From contig JBKHJB010000004.1 in NCBI GenBank assembly GCA_046538345.1, positions 1 to 33,102 of the forward strand: DNA of 33,102 nucleotides. Reading direction: 5' to 3'. The translations under genes were made by a program, and so were the position numbers. Positions 1-7,945 of the stretch are shown piece by piece. The notes under the pieces are model-generated. The model made no database searches. It had not been told where the DNA came from and was given only the letters and a program-made list of their open reading frames with translations. The stretch's first letter is position 1; the number at the start of each line of letters is the position of its first letter. The DNA comes from PUND01 sp046538345. GTDB lineage: Bacteria > Planctomycetota > Phycisphaerae > SM23-33.

Positions 1-410
1 TCAAACGACGCATCATGCTCGGCACCTACACGCTTTCGTCCGGCTACTACGACGCCTACTACGACAAGGCGATGCGCGTTCGCCGTCTGATAAGCGGGGA
101 TTTCCGCAACGCCTTCGAAAGCGTGGACGTGCTGCTCGGCCCGGTCGCGCCCACGCCGGCGTTCCGGCTGGGAGAGAAGACCGACGACCCGCTGCAGATG
201 TACCTCAGTGACATATACACGATATCGGTGAACCTCGCCGGCCTGCCGGGCCTGGCGCTGCCCGCCGGCGTTTCGCAACAAGGCCTGCCTCTCGGCGTGC
301 AGCTCATAGGCCCGGTCTTCAGCGAGGATACGCTGCTGCGCGCCGGGCGGATGTTCGAGCGGGCCTCCGGCGTTTGCCGCCTGAAGCCGGACCTCTCGGC
401 GGCACAGTGA
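1..410 (+). CDS. gatA: Asp/Glu-tRNA amidotransferase subunit A, C-terminal part (5' truncated)
   Basis: This is the C-terminal end of the GatA amidase subunit of GatCAB, which releases ammonia from glutamine to amidate mischarged Glu-tRNA(Gln) or Asp-tRNA(Asn). The reading frame is open from the window edge (first full codon at base 3), so the gene starts outside and the visible ATG at 15 is internal. Directly visible are KRRIMLGTYTLSSGYYDAYY, a hallmark of the GatA C-terminal half, and the terminal stretch NLAGLPGLALPAG followed by PLGVQLIGP. The amidase Ser-Ser-Lys catalytic residues lie upstream, outside the window. Only 25 bases separate it from gatB, so the two are very probably cotranscribed. 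Other amidase-signature enzymes share this fold, but the neighbouring gatB settles the identity. Confidence 0.95.
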   Translation, partial: KRRIMLGTYTLSSGYYDAYYDKAMRVRRLISGDFRNAFESVDVLLGPVAPTPAFRLGEKTDDPLQMYLSDIYTISVNLAGLPGLALPAGVSQQGLPLGVQLIGPVFSEDTLLRAGRMFERASGVCRLKPDLSAAQ

Positions 411-435
411 TTCTGACACAGCGGAAAACCAAGCC

Positions 436-1920
436 ATGACGACGACGGAAACATCCGAGCAGATCCTGCCGGTAATCGGCCTGGAAATACACGTAGAGCT
501 TGCGACGGCGACGAAGATGTTCTGTCGCTGCCGCAACGCCTTTGGCGACCCGCCCAATACCAACGTATGCCCGGTGTGCATCGGGCTGCCCGGCTCGCTT
601 CCGGTGATGAACCGCCGTGCGGTGGAACTGGCGATGAAGGTGGGTTTCGCGCTGGACTGCGAGGTGGCCGGGTTCACCAAGTGGGATCGCAAGAATTACT
701 ATTACCCCGACCTGCCCAAGAACTACCAGATAAGCCAGTACGACCTGCCGCTGGCAGAGAACGGCCGACTGGAGATACCGCTTTCCGACGGCTCGACGCA
801 CACCGTCCGCGTGCTGCGGGCGCACCTGGAGGAGGATGCCGGTAAGAACGTCCACTCCGCCGCAGCGCATACAGGCGTGGACCTCAACCGCGCGGGCGTA
901 CCGCTGCTGGAGATAGTCTCCGAGCCGGACATGCACTCCGTGGAGCAGGTTCTCGGCTACGCGCGGGCGATGCATCGGCTGGTCCGCTGGCTCGGCGCCT
1001 CGGCCGCCAACATGCAGATGGGGCAGATGCGATTCGAGCCGAACATCAATCTGCACATTACCCGCGACGGTATGACGTGCAAGACGCCCATCGTGGAGGT
1101 CAAGAACCTCAACAGCTTCCGCGCGCTGGAGCGGACCGTGGCGTTCGAGATAGACCGCCAGCACGCCGCCTGGCGGGAAGATCCCGACGGTTTCACCCTG
1201 GAAAAACTCGGCAAGCAGAACCGCGGCTACGACGACGACCGCGAGCAGACCGTCTTCCAGCGGGAGAAGGAAGAGGCCCACGATTATCGCTACTTCCCCG
1301 AGCCGGACCTCGTTCCGGTGACGACGGAGCAGTCGTGGCGCGACAGCGTAGCCGGCGAGATCGGCGAGCTTCCACTCGCGCGGCGAAAGCGGTATGTGGA
1401 GGAATATTCACTCCCGCTCGCCGAGGCCGACGCTTTGACGCAGGACTCCGCCACCGGCGATTTGCTGGATGCAGCCGTCTCCGCCGGAGCCGACGCAAAA
1501 GGTTGCGTTAACCTGCTGATGGGCAGGGCTGCCGCGCTTGCCAACGAGCGGAACTGCAGCATAGCCGAGCTTGGCGTAACCGGCGAGCAGCTCGGCGAGC
1601 TGGTGCAAATGCAGACCGCCGGTGAGGTTAATGCCACCGCGGCGGGCAAAGTTTTCGATTTGCTCACGGAGTCCGACGAATCGCCGCACGCCATCGCCGA
1701 GCGAGAAGATTTGCTGGCTGTGACCGACAGTGGTCAGATCGAGCAATGGGTGGAGAAGGTGCTCGAGGAGAACCCGCAGGCGATCGAAGACGCCACCGGC
1801 GGCGGCAAAAAGCAGAAGAAGGCCTTCGGATTTCTAACCGGTCAGGTCATGCAGCTTTCGAAGGGGGCGGCGCAGCCGGCGGAAGTTCAGCGGCTGTTGC
1901 GTGAGAAGCTGGGGCAATGA
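436..1920 (+). CDS. gatB: Asp/Glu-tRNA amidotransferase subunit B
   Basis: GatB is the tRNA-binding and kinase subunit of GatCAB. It phosphorylates the carboxylate on Glu-tRNA(Gln)/Asp-tRNA(Asn) before GatA-derived ammonia amidates it. The protein is 494 residues, the usual full length. Visible family motifs are GLEIHVEL near residue 15, the zinc-ligand set C30/C32 and C45/C48 (FCRCRNAFGD...VCPVCIGLPG), KNYQISQYDLPL, HLEEDAGK, GVPLLEIVSEPDMHS and RFEPNINLHI. The C-terminus is the helical GatB/YqeY tRNA-binding region, rich in KKAFGFLTGQVM-like sequence. The ribosome-binding site before the ATG is weak, which fits translational linkage to gatA 25 bases upstream. An organism with gatA and gatB usually lacks glutaminyl-tRNA synthetase, asparaginyl-tRNA synthetase or both; that cannot be seen here. 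Confidence 0.97.
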   Translation: MTTTETSEQILPVIGLEIHVELATATKMFCRCRNAFGDPPNTNVCPVCIGLPGSLPVMNRRAVELAMKVGFALDCEVAGFTKWDRKNYYYPDLPKNYQISQYDLPLAENGRLEIPLSDGSTHTVRVLRAHLEEDAGKNVHSAAAHTGVDLNRAGVPLLEIVSEPDMHSVEQVLGYARAMHRLVRWLGASAANMQMGQMRFEPNINLHITRDGMTCKTPIVEVKNLNSFRALERTVAFEIDRQHAAWREDPDGFTLEKLGKQNRGYDDDREQTVFQREKEEAHDYRYFPEPDLVPVTTEQSWRDSVAGEIGELPLARRKRYVEEYSLPLAEADALTQDSATGDLLDAAVSAGADAKGCVNLLMGRAAALANERNCSIAELGVTGEQLGELVQMQTAGEVNATAAGKVFDLLTESDESPHAIAEREDLLAVTDSGQIEQWVEKVLEENPQAIEDATGGGKKQKKAFGFLTGQVMQLSKGAAQPAEVQRLLREKLGQ

Positions 1921-1933
1921 CGGGAAAAATCTG

Positions 1934-1963
1934 TTGACGCCGACGGCGTGGTTCTCGGATACT
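1934..1963 (+). promoter_or_regulatory. Sigma-70-type promoter candidate
   Basis: TTGACG (1934-1939) and GATACT (1958-1963) are separated by 18 bases, in the gap between gatB and the coiled-coil gene at 2094. This leaves a 5' leader of about 120 bases. The match to the consensus is good (5/6 and 4/6), but it was found by eye only. Confidence 0.45.
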
Positions 1964-2093
1964 GATGCAGCTTGCCGACCGCGGCAGCGAAGAGCGTCGG
2001 TCCGACTCGGACCGTGGCTCCTTCAAGGAATACAGTAAGTAGCCCCGCCGACAGGCCCACCCGGAGAACCAGGGACGTTCAAGGAGTTGACGA

Positions 2094-3479
2094 ATGGCAC
2101 GGGTCGTACAGCAGCGCAGCAGTCCTCCTTATCTGCTTATCGTGTTCGTGATGTTGTTTCTCATCGCGACGGTACTTGCCGTCCTGTTCTATCTGAACTT
2201 CGACGAGCAACGGAAACTCGCCGCCGGCAGCGAGGAGTTGCGGGAGGACCTCGCCTCCGACAACGAGCTTAGTCGGGGCCGGATAGCCGAGCTTCTCCGT
2301 CGCCGCGAACAGGGCGAACTCTCCGAGACCGTCGTGGGTCACCTGACCGGGCGCCTCGACGAGTTGGTGAGCTTCATACACCCGGCCGCGGCCGACATTG
2401 ATCAAGCCATAGCCCGCGCCGAGGAGGCCTACGAGACCCTCGGCGAACGCGGGGGTCTGGCCCCGCTGGCAATCTCGCTGCAGGAAAGAATCGCCGGTCA
2501 GCAGGAGACCATCGAGTCTCTTCGCGATGAACTGTCCCAGCGCGAGGAAGAACTGGAAGCCAGGAGCGAATCGCTCAGCGAGGTGGAAGCCGAGTATGAA
2601 AGGTCGCTGAGGTCGGCCAAGGACGAAATCGCCGAGCTGCAAGAACGGATTTCCTCGCTGCAGCAGGCCCAGGGCGGGCAAATCGAAGGCGCGCAACAGC
2701 GGATCGAGGAGGTCCGCAGCGAGCTTCAGTCCCAGATATCCGAGAAGGTCCAGACCATCGATTCGATGGAGAGCAAGATCGCCGAACTGGAAGAAACCGT
2801 TGCGGGCTTGCGGGACCAGTTGGAGAGAAAGACCGGCCGGGGCGTGAAGGCGTTGCGTCCGGACGGAAAGATCCTCCGCGTCGTGGAGGCGGAGAATATC
2901 TGCTATATAAATCTCGGCGCCGGCGCCGGGCTTAAGCCGGGCATTACCTTCAGCGTCTACCCGGATGAGGGTGTTCCGGAGATGGAGGCGGAAGAGGATG
3001 AGCTGAACGGCAAAGGCAGCATTGTCGTCACCAAGGTTGACGACACCGTCAGCGAATGCCGGATTACCGAGCAGACCGAGGGCGACCCGATAGTCGAGGG
3101 CGACCTGGTCGCCAACGTGGTTTACGATGCTCTGAGGGAGCTGGAATTCGTGGTCATCGGACAGTTCGATGTCTTCGGAACCGAACAGGCCTCCGAGAGC
3201 GGAGCCGCGCAGGTGCGGCAGATGATCCGCCGCATAGGCGGCCGCATTACCGACGACGTGACGGTTCAGACCGACTACGTGATCGTTGGTCAGGCGCCGC
3301 AACGTCCCGCGACTCCGCCGCAAAGCGCCCCGCCCAGCGTGTGGGATGTCTATGAACAGCGACTGGAGGCGTACCAGCAGTTCGAGCAGATACAATCTAC
3401 GGCCCAGGGCATGAGGATTCCCGTCCTGGACGAGGATCGTTTCCTGGCGTTTATCGGCTATACGCCAGAGGCACAGTAG
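2094..3479 (+). CDS. Membrane-anchored coiled-coil protein with BRCT-like C-terminal domain
   Basis: I do not recognise a named family for this 461-residue protein. It has a short basic N-terminus, one membrane helix (about residues 13-34), and long heptad-like Glu/Arg/Leu-rich coiled coil (about 36-75 and 125-246). A compact beta-rich segment follows (256-340), with INLGAGAGLKPGITFSVY. The last 110 residues resemble a BRCT domain: FVVIGQFD, a GG pair at 382-383 (IRRIGGRITDDV), TDYVIVG at 393-399, then a Pro-rich insert and a BRCT-like ending, IPVLDEDRFLAFIGY. The positive-inside rule would place most of the protein outside the cytoplasm, an odd location for BRCT; the topology is an inference. 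The start is set by AAGGAG at 2081-2086, seven bases before the ATG. It is a single-gene unit, with a promoter candidate before it and a terminator after it. A scaffold role is only a guess. Confidence 0.85.
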   Translation: MARVVQQRSSPPYLLIVFVMLFLIATVLAVLFYLNFDEQRKLAAGSEELREDLASDNELSRGRIAELLRRREQGELSETVVGHLTGRLDELVSFIHPAAADIDQAIARAEEAYETLGERGGLAPLAISLQERIAGQQETIESLRDELSQREEELEARSESLSEVEAEYERSLRSAKDEIAELQERISSLQQAQGGQIEGAQQRIEEVRSELQSQISEKVQTIDSMESKIAELEETVAGLRDQLERKTGRGVKALRPDGKILRVVEAENICYINLGAGAGLKPGITFSVYPDEGVPEMEAEEDELNGKGSIVVTKVDDTVSECRITEQTEGDPIVEGDLVANVVYDALRELEFVVIGQFDVFGTEQASESGAAQVRQMIRRIGGRITDDVTVQTDYVIVGQAPQRPATPPQSAPPSVWDVYEQRLEAYQQFEQIQSTAQGMRIPVLDEDRFLAFIGYTPEAQ

Positions 3480-3515
3480 CCGAGGTAGCAGCTATCCTGA
3501 ATGCGGTACAGAAAT

Positions 3516-3545
3516 CGGGCGGTCCTTTCCGAGCCGCCCGTTTTT
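3516..3545 (+). terminator. Rho-independent terminator of the coiled-coil gene
   Basis: The stem arms CGGGCGG (3516-3522) and CCGCCCG (3534-3540) are perfectly complementary, with an 11-base loop, followed at once by TTTTT (3541-3545). It lies 37 bases after the stop codon of the preceding gene and ahead of the aminotransferase, so that gene probably has its own promoter. Confidence 0.8.
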
Positions 3546-3675
3546 GAGGGACTACGAACCGCTCCCGCAAGGTTGCGACAAAAGTAGTTTATCAGACACT
3601 TGACGCCTTGTGCTTTTACGGGGAAAACCGGGCACTTGACTAACAGTCCGACACAGAAATAAGGAGTCTGCCCCC

Positions 3676-4860
3676 ATGAAACTCGCCGGCCGTATCGAGC
3701 AGGTAAGCCCCAGCGCGACAATCAGCATCACTGCTCGTGCCAAGCAGATGATCGCCCAGGGCGAAGACGTGGTCAGTTTCGCCGCCGGGGAGCCGGATTT
3801 TGACACGCCCGAATTCATAAAGGACGCCACCAGGGAAGCCCTCGACACCGGCGACACCAAGTACGTTCCGAAGAAGGGCAAGGCGCTGATAGAGGCCATC
3901 GTCGCCAAGCTCCGCGACGAAAACGGTATCGCCGTGCAGGGCGACCAGGTGGCCATGACCTTCGGCGGCAAGCACGGGCTGTATTGCGCCTTCCAGGTGT
4001 TGCTGGAGCAGGGCGACAAGGTGCTCATCCCGGCGCCTTACTGGAACAGCTACCCGGAGCAGGTCAAGCTCGCCGGTGGTGAGCCGGTGGCGCTGCCGAC
4101 CTCGCCCGAAAGCGGGCTTAAGATAACCCCCGACCAGCTCCGCGACGCCGCCGACGGCGCCAAGGTGCTGCTGCTGAACTCCCCGGGCAATCCTTCCGGA
4201 GTCATGTACACGCCGGAGGAGCTTAAGGCGCTGGCCGAGGTCGTGCTCGATACGAACCTGACGGTCTTCTCCGACGAGATTTACGAGAAGCTCGTTTTCG
4301 GCGACAACCGGTTCGTTTCGTTTGCGACGCTGGACGAGCGACTCCCCGAGCGGACGCTGACGTTCAACGGGCTGAGCAAGACCTTTGCGATGACCGGCTG
4401 GCGACTTGGCTGGGTAGCCGGTCCCGCGGACGTCATAGGCGCCATCCGCCGGTTGATGAGCCACATGACCACCAACCCGGTGAGCTTCTGCCAGGCGGGG
4501 GCTCTGGCGGCCTATACGGACCCCCAGGCCGGCGAGGTCGTCGAACGGATGCGGCAGGAGTTCGAGCGACGCGGCAGGCACATGACCGAGCGACTGAACG
4601 ACATCGAGGGGGTAAAGTGCCTGCAGCCCGATGGGGCTTTCTACTGCTTCCCGGACGTCAGCGCCCACTACGGGCGGACCATGGGCGGAGTCGAGGTCAA
4701 AGATTCGCTCAGCTTCGCCAAGGCGGCTCTGGAGCAGGTGAACGTGGCTTTGATACCCGGCTCGGCCTTCGGCGAGGATCGTTGCGTGCGGCTGACCTTC
4801 GCGACCGGCATGGAGCAGATAAACGAGGGACTCAACCGCCTGGAGAAGCTCCTGGGCTGA
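3676..4860 (+). CDS. aspC: Aspartate aminotransferase (class I, PLP-dependent)
   Basis: A cytosolic PLP enzyme that probably interconverts aspartate and 2-oxoglutarate with oxaloacetate and glutamate. The 394-residue protein has the usual length and resembles the subgroup Ib (Thermus/Bacillus) type. It begins with SPSATISITA and AAGEPDFDTPEFI. The cofactor site is intact: NSPGNPSG (N172), SDEIYE (D200, Y203), the Schiff-base lysine K235 in GLSKTFAMTGWR, and R243. The C-terminal VRLTFATG contains the expected substrate-carboxylate arginine. AAGGAG at 3661-3666, nine bases before the ATG, fixes the start. The gene stands alone after a terminator and converges with the TPR gene ending at 4882. 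Substrate preference (aspartate, prephenate or other) cannot be read from the sequence. A second, divergent aminotransferase lies at 17931. Confidence 0.9.
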   Translation: MKLAGRIEQVSPSATISITARAKQMIAQGEDVVSFAAGEPDFDTPEFIKDATREALDTGDTKYVPKKGKALIEAIVAKLRDENGIAVQGDQVAMTFGGKHGLYCAFQVLLEQGDKVLIPAPYWNSYPEQVKLAGGEPVALPTSPESGLKITPDQLRDAADGAKVLLLNSPGNPSGVMYTPEELKALAEVVLDTNLTVFSDEIYEKLVFGDNRFVSFATLDERLPERTLTFNGLSKTFAMTGWRLGWVAGPADVIGAIRRLMSHMTTNPVSFCQAGALAAYTDPQAGEVVERMRQEFERRGRHMTERLNDIEGVKCLQPDGAFYCFPDVSAHYGRTMGGVEVKDSLSFAKAALEQVNVALIPGSAFGEDRCVRLTFATGMEQINEGLNRLEKLLG

Positions 4861-4881
4861 CGGCGCCTCGACGCCGTTGGT

Positions 4882-6528
4882 TTACGTTTGGGCGTGGTGG
4901 ATCTTCCACAAGCTCCGCCAGGTGGCCGATGCGCGGTCCATCAGTCCCATGTTCTGCAGCGACAGCGCCAGACCGGCGCGGATCTGATCGTTGTCGGGTG
5001 CGCCGGCGGCGGCCTGCTCCATGTGGCGCACTGCCTCCTCGAACTGCTTACGGTCGGTATATAGCACGCCCAGGCGGTAGTGCAGGTCCACGTAGTCGGG
5101 TCTTATCTCCAGGGCTATCCTGTAAGTCTCGACCGCCTCGTCCACCATCCCCAGCTCCTGGCGCGTCAAACCGAGCTTCATGATCGCCTGAACGTAAGCC
5201 GGGTTCAGGTCCACCGCTTTCTCGAACTGCTCCAGCGCCTCGCCGTGGCGACCCTCGGCCCGCAACAGCACGCCGTAGCGATAGCGCAGGTCCGGATGGT
5301 TGGGGTGCCGGCGGACCTCTTCGCCGTGTCGCTCTATCTGCATGTACAGCAGATGGTCACTGCTCAACTCCGACGCGGAGACCGCCGTGGGGCTTCCGGT
5401 CTCGAAGCTCTTGGCGAACTCGTCCGCGAGCGCCACCTTGAGCTGCAGCCGCGCCATCTCCGCCAGCAGTACCGTGCTGTTCGGTTCAATGGCCGCGGCG
5501 AGATCGAAGCTGTTAATCGCGTCGCCCTGGCGACCGGCGGCCGCCTGGGCAACCCCCAGACCGATATAGCTCAGCAGAACCTGGTCGCTCAAATCGGCCG
5601 CCCTGTGGAACAGCTCGGCCGCCTCCTCCCAGCGGCCGAATATAAGCTGATGCGTCCCGAGCTTGACCAGACCCTCGAGATAGTTCGGCTCCAGGTCGAT
5701 CGCCATGAGGTAGTGCTTCATCGCGGCGTCGTCGTCGCCGACCCGGCTGTAAACGTCGGCCAGCCGCACGTGTAAATCGGCCTGATTCGGCTGCTCGTCA
5801 ATCAGCACGTGCAGGCGCTCAATGGCTTCCCGGAGTTGACCCTGCGAGACCAGCGACTCTACCTCGTCGTCCATCAAGGCCCAGTTTTCCGGCTCCAACG
5901 CTATAGCCGTCTCGAACTCGTCCACCGCCAGGTCGTACTGCCCCCCGCGGTAGTACAGGTGCGCAAGCGCGCAACGGACCCACGCTTTCTCCGGGCGGGC
6001 TTCACGCAGCGCCAGATACTGACGGATCGCCTCATCGGTGTCCTTCAGAATCACCGCCACCGCCGCCAGACGTTCTCGCGCGACGAGGAACCCCCCGTCC
6101 TGCCGGATCGCGTGGCGGTAGTAATCGGCCGCCTGCTTCAGATCTTGACGCTTTTCGTGGCAGAACCCCAGTGCGAAAAGTATGGGCGGTTCGCCTGGGT
6201 GGTTCTGATGGGCGATTTGCAGGTTCTCCACCGCCTTGTCGGCGTCGCCTTCCTCCAGGTACGCCGATGCCACCGCCAAACGTCCGGCCAGGTGGTCCGG
6301 CTTGCGGCGACAAACTTCCCGCAGGTGGCTGATGGCTTCGGCCGGTTGTGAACCGCGCAGGTATGCCAAGCCGAGCTGAAAGCGCGCTTCGACCTGGTCG
6401 GGACGGTCCTCGCAGACCCGTTGAAGCTCCTCGGTACTTTGCGGCTGCGGCGACCAGTAATAGCGCGCCAGCAGGTCCTCCAGGTCCGTGTCGGCGCCTC
6501 GGCCGAGTAATTCCAGCAAGTAGCTCAC
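4882..6528 (-). CDS. TPR-repeat protein (large)
   Basis: About 548 residues made almost entirely of tetratricopeptide repeats, helical hairpins that bind partner proteins. Repeats of the 34-residue pattern recur from about residue 45 to the C-terminus, for example RFQLGLAYLRGSQPAEAISHL, ALAHLYYRGGQYDLAVDEFE and HYRLGVLYTDRKQFEEAVRHM. No signal peptide or membrane helix is visible, so a cytoplasmic location is likely. The longest open frame starts with TTG at 6534, but GGAGGGAG abuts that codon. GTG at 6528 is correctly spaced and is preferred. Only 15 bases separate it from the stop of the TPR gene upstream, so the two form an operon. It is the last gene of a five-gene minus-strand run that includes a polysaccharide flippase, so a role in surface-polymer assembly is conceivable but unproven. 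Confidence 0.9.
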   Translation of the reverse strand: MSYLLELLGRGADTDLEDLLARYYWSPQPQSTEELQRVCEDRPDQVEARFQLGLAYLRGSQPAEAISHLREVCRRKPDHLAGRLAVASAYLEEGDADKAVENLQIAHQNHPGEPPILFALGFCHEKRQDLKQAADYYRHAIRQDGGFLVARERLAAVAVILKDTDEAIRQYLALREARPEKAWVRCALAHLYYRGGQYDLAVDEFETAIALEPENWALMDDEVESLVSQGQLREAIERLHVLIDEQPNQADLHVRLADVYSRVGDDDAAMKHYLMAIDLEPNYLEGLVKLGTHQLIFGRWEEAAELFHRAADLSDQVLLSYIGLGVAQAAAGRQGDAINSFDLAAAIEPNSTVLLAEMARLQLKVALADEFAKSFETGSPTAVSASELSSDHLLYMQIERHGEEVRRHPNHPDLRYRYGVLLRAEGRHGEALEQFEKAVDLNPAYVQAIMKLGLTRQELGMVDEAVETYRIALEIRPDYVDLHYRLGVLYTDRKQFEEAVRHMEQAAAGAPDNDQIRAGLALSLQNMGLMDRASATWRSLWKIHHAQT

Positions 6529-6534
6529 AGGCAA

Positions 6535-6542
6535 CTCCCTCC
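6535..6542 (-). promoter_or_regulatory. Ribosome-binding site that decides the TPR start
   Basis: On the minus strand this reads GGAGGGAG. It touches the TTG at 6534 but lies six bases before the GTG at 6528, so translation of the downstream TPR protein most likely begins at the GTG. It sits within the short gap after the upstream stop codon (6544-6546). Confidence 0.6.
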
Positions 6543-6543
6543 G

Positions 6544-7821
6544 TCAGGCGGCCAGGTTCTCCAGCTCTTCGCTCGCCTCGCGGTAGTTGGGGTTCAACTC
6601 CAGCGCTCGATGCAGATGCCGACGCGCGCGTTCGATGTCGCGCCGGTCGGTCAGCAGTCTGGCGGTGAGGTAGTGCACATCCGGCCAGTCGCCACCGCCG
6701 GAGACCACACGCTGCAGGTTTTCCAGTGCCTCCTCCGACCGCCCGGCGCGCTGCAGCAGTTGCGCCAGGTCCAGTCGGGCGGACAGATAGCGCGGGTTTA
6801 TGTCGACGGCCCGGTAAGCATGGGCGAGTGCTTCGTCGTACCGCCCGAGTCGAGTCAGCACGCGTGAAGTGTTTCTGTGCAGGTCCGCGTAGTTCGGATG
6901 TTCTTTCAGCGCGGTGTCGAGCACCTCCGCCAGCAGGCCGAACAGTTGCCCGTCGGCGTCGCTCTGAGGAAGCGCCAGGAACGCTTCGACGAAATCCGGC
7001 TCCTCGGCAACGTAGCGGGCCAGCTCGCTTCCCCTGGCGCGCGAGGTCGCCCTGACGGGTTCGGGAACGCGGAGAGAAACTTCCTGTCCTGCATCGCGGC
7101 CCGCACGCGCGGCCAGGGCGAGCTGATAGGCCGTCAATACGTCGTCGCCGCGAAGCTCCAGTGTCCGCTGCAGCGACGCGACGGCCGCTAAGATGTCGCC
7201 TTCCGCGGCCGCGGTGAGACCGAGGTAATAGTGCAGGTCCGGATTAGCGCCGTCGAGTTCGACGGCCTTTGCCAGAGACGCTCGTGCCTGGTCGTAGTGC
7301 TCCTCGACGGCGTGGAAAAGCCCCAGTTGGTAAAGCAGCTCGGCGTCGTCTCCGTGGCGGCGGAGCGAGTCGCTGATTACCATGTGGGCCTCGACTCTTC
7401 GACCGGCGCGCCACAACGCCTGAGCGTGGCGGCGGTGGAGCTGTTGTGACTCATTCGTTCCGTGGCTCATCGCCTTTTCGCAGGTCTCCGCGCACGATTG
7501 GTATTGGGCGGTATTGGCATACGACCGGGACAGATATTCGTACAGGTCGCTCCGGGGGCCCAGCATGCCGAGGGCGGATTTGAGGTGCGTCTCCGCGTCG
7601 GCGTATCTCCCCTCGTTCAGCGCGCGTATGCCCAGTTCGCGACGACACAGTCCACTGTAGAACCGCGCCATCTGTCCGGGCAGATCGCTTTGTTTCGACA
7701 AGGGTTCCAGAACGGCCATCGCCCGCTCATAGCGACCCCGCATAAACAGTCGCAGACCGCGGGCATAGCTGTCCGACGCCCCCGTCGGCTGGGGATCCGG
7801 ATTGGTTTCGTGATGTCCCAT
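6544..7821 (-). CDS. TPR-repeat protein
   Basis: A 425-residue protein with TPR units along most of its length: ARGLRLFMRGRYERAMAVLE near the start, LLYQLGLFHAVEEHYDQARAS and LHYYLGLTAAAEGDILAAVA in the middle, and HAYRAVDINPRYLSARLDLA and HLHRALELNPNYREASEEL at the end. A less regular linker at about residues 245-280 (VRVPEPVRATSRARG-like, basic) divides it into two TPR blocks. No signal peptide or membrane segment is seen. The ATG is preceded by GGGAGG four bases upstream. It lies 124 bases after the flippase and just before a second TPR gene, with similar architecture, so the pair may be an old duplication. Its partner and function are unknown. Confidence 0.9.
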   Translation of the reverse strand: MGHHETNPDPQPTGASDSYARGLRLFMRGRYERAMAVLEPLSKQSDLPGQMARFYSGLCRRELGIRALNEGRYADAETHLKSALGMLGPRSDLYEYLSRSYANTAQYQSCAETCEKAMSHGTNESQQLHRRHAQALWRAGRRVEAHMVISDSLRRHGDDAELLYQLGLFHAVEEHYDQARASLAKAVELDGANPDLHYYLGLTAAAEGDILAAVASLQRTLELRGDDVLTAYQLALAARAGRDAGQEVSLRVPEPVRATSRARGSELARYVAEEPDFVEAFLALPQSDADGQLFGLLAEVLDTALKEHPNYADLHRNTSRVLTRLGRYDEALAHAYRAVDINPRYLSARLDLAQLLQRAGRSEEALENLQRVVSGGGDWPDVHYLTARLLTDRRDIERARRHLHRALELNPNYREASEELENLAA

Positions 7822-7945
7822 GATCCTCCCTTACGCCGTTTTCATCGGCACACCACAGGCGGCAGTGAAGTAAACACGGAGCGAAAGCAACGCCGGCTAT
7901 CTTTTGGCCTGTCAACGCGATGGGCCGGTGCGATCGGCTTGTTTC

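Noticed and set aside
319..1281. 320-residue open frame antisense to gatB
   Set aside because: GC-rich shadow of gatB; Arg/His/Gly-rich translation without recognisable motifs, and it also crosses the gatA end.
2079..3395. 438-residue open frame antisense to the coiled-coil gene
   Set aside because: The plus frame has a ribosome-binding site, membrane helix, coiled coil and domain motifs; the antisense frame has none.
4861..4876. Hairpin CGGCG/CGCCG between aminotransferase and TPR genes as a terminator
   Set aside because: Only five base pairs and no proper T-tract on either strand; too weak to list as a feature.
7910..7915. Perfect TTGACA on the minus strand before the TPR gene as a promoter
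   Set aside because: No acceptable -10 hexamer at 16-19 bases spacing.
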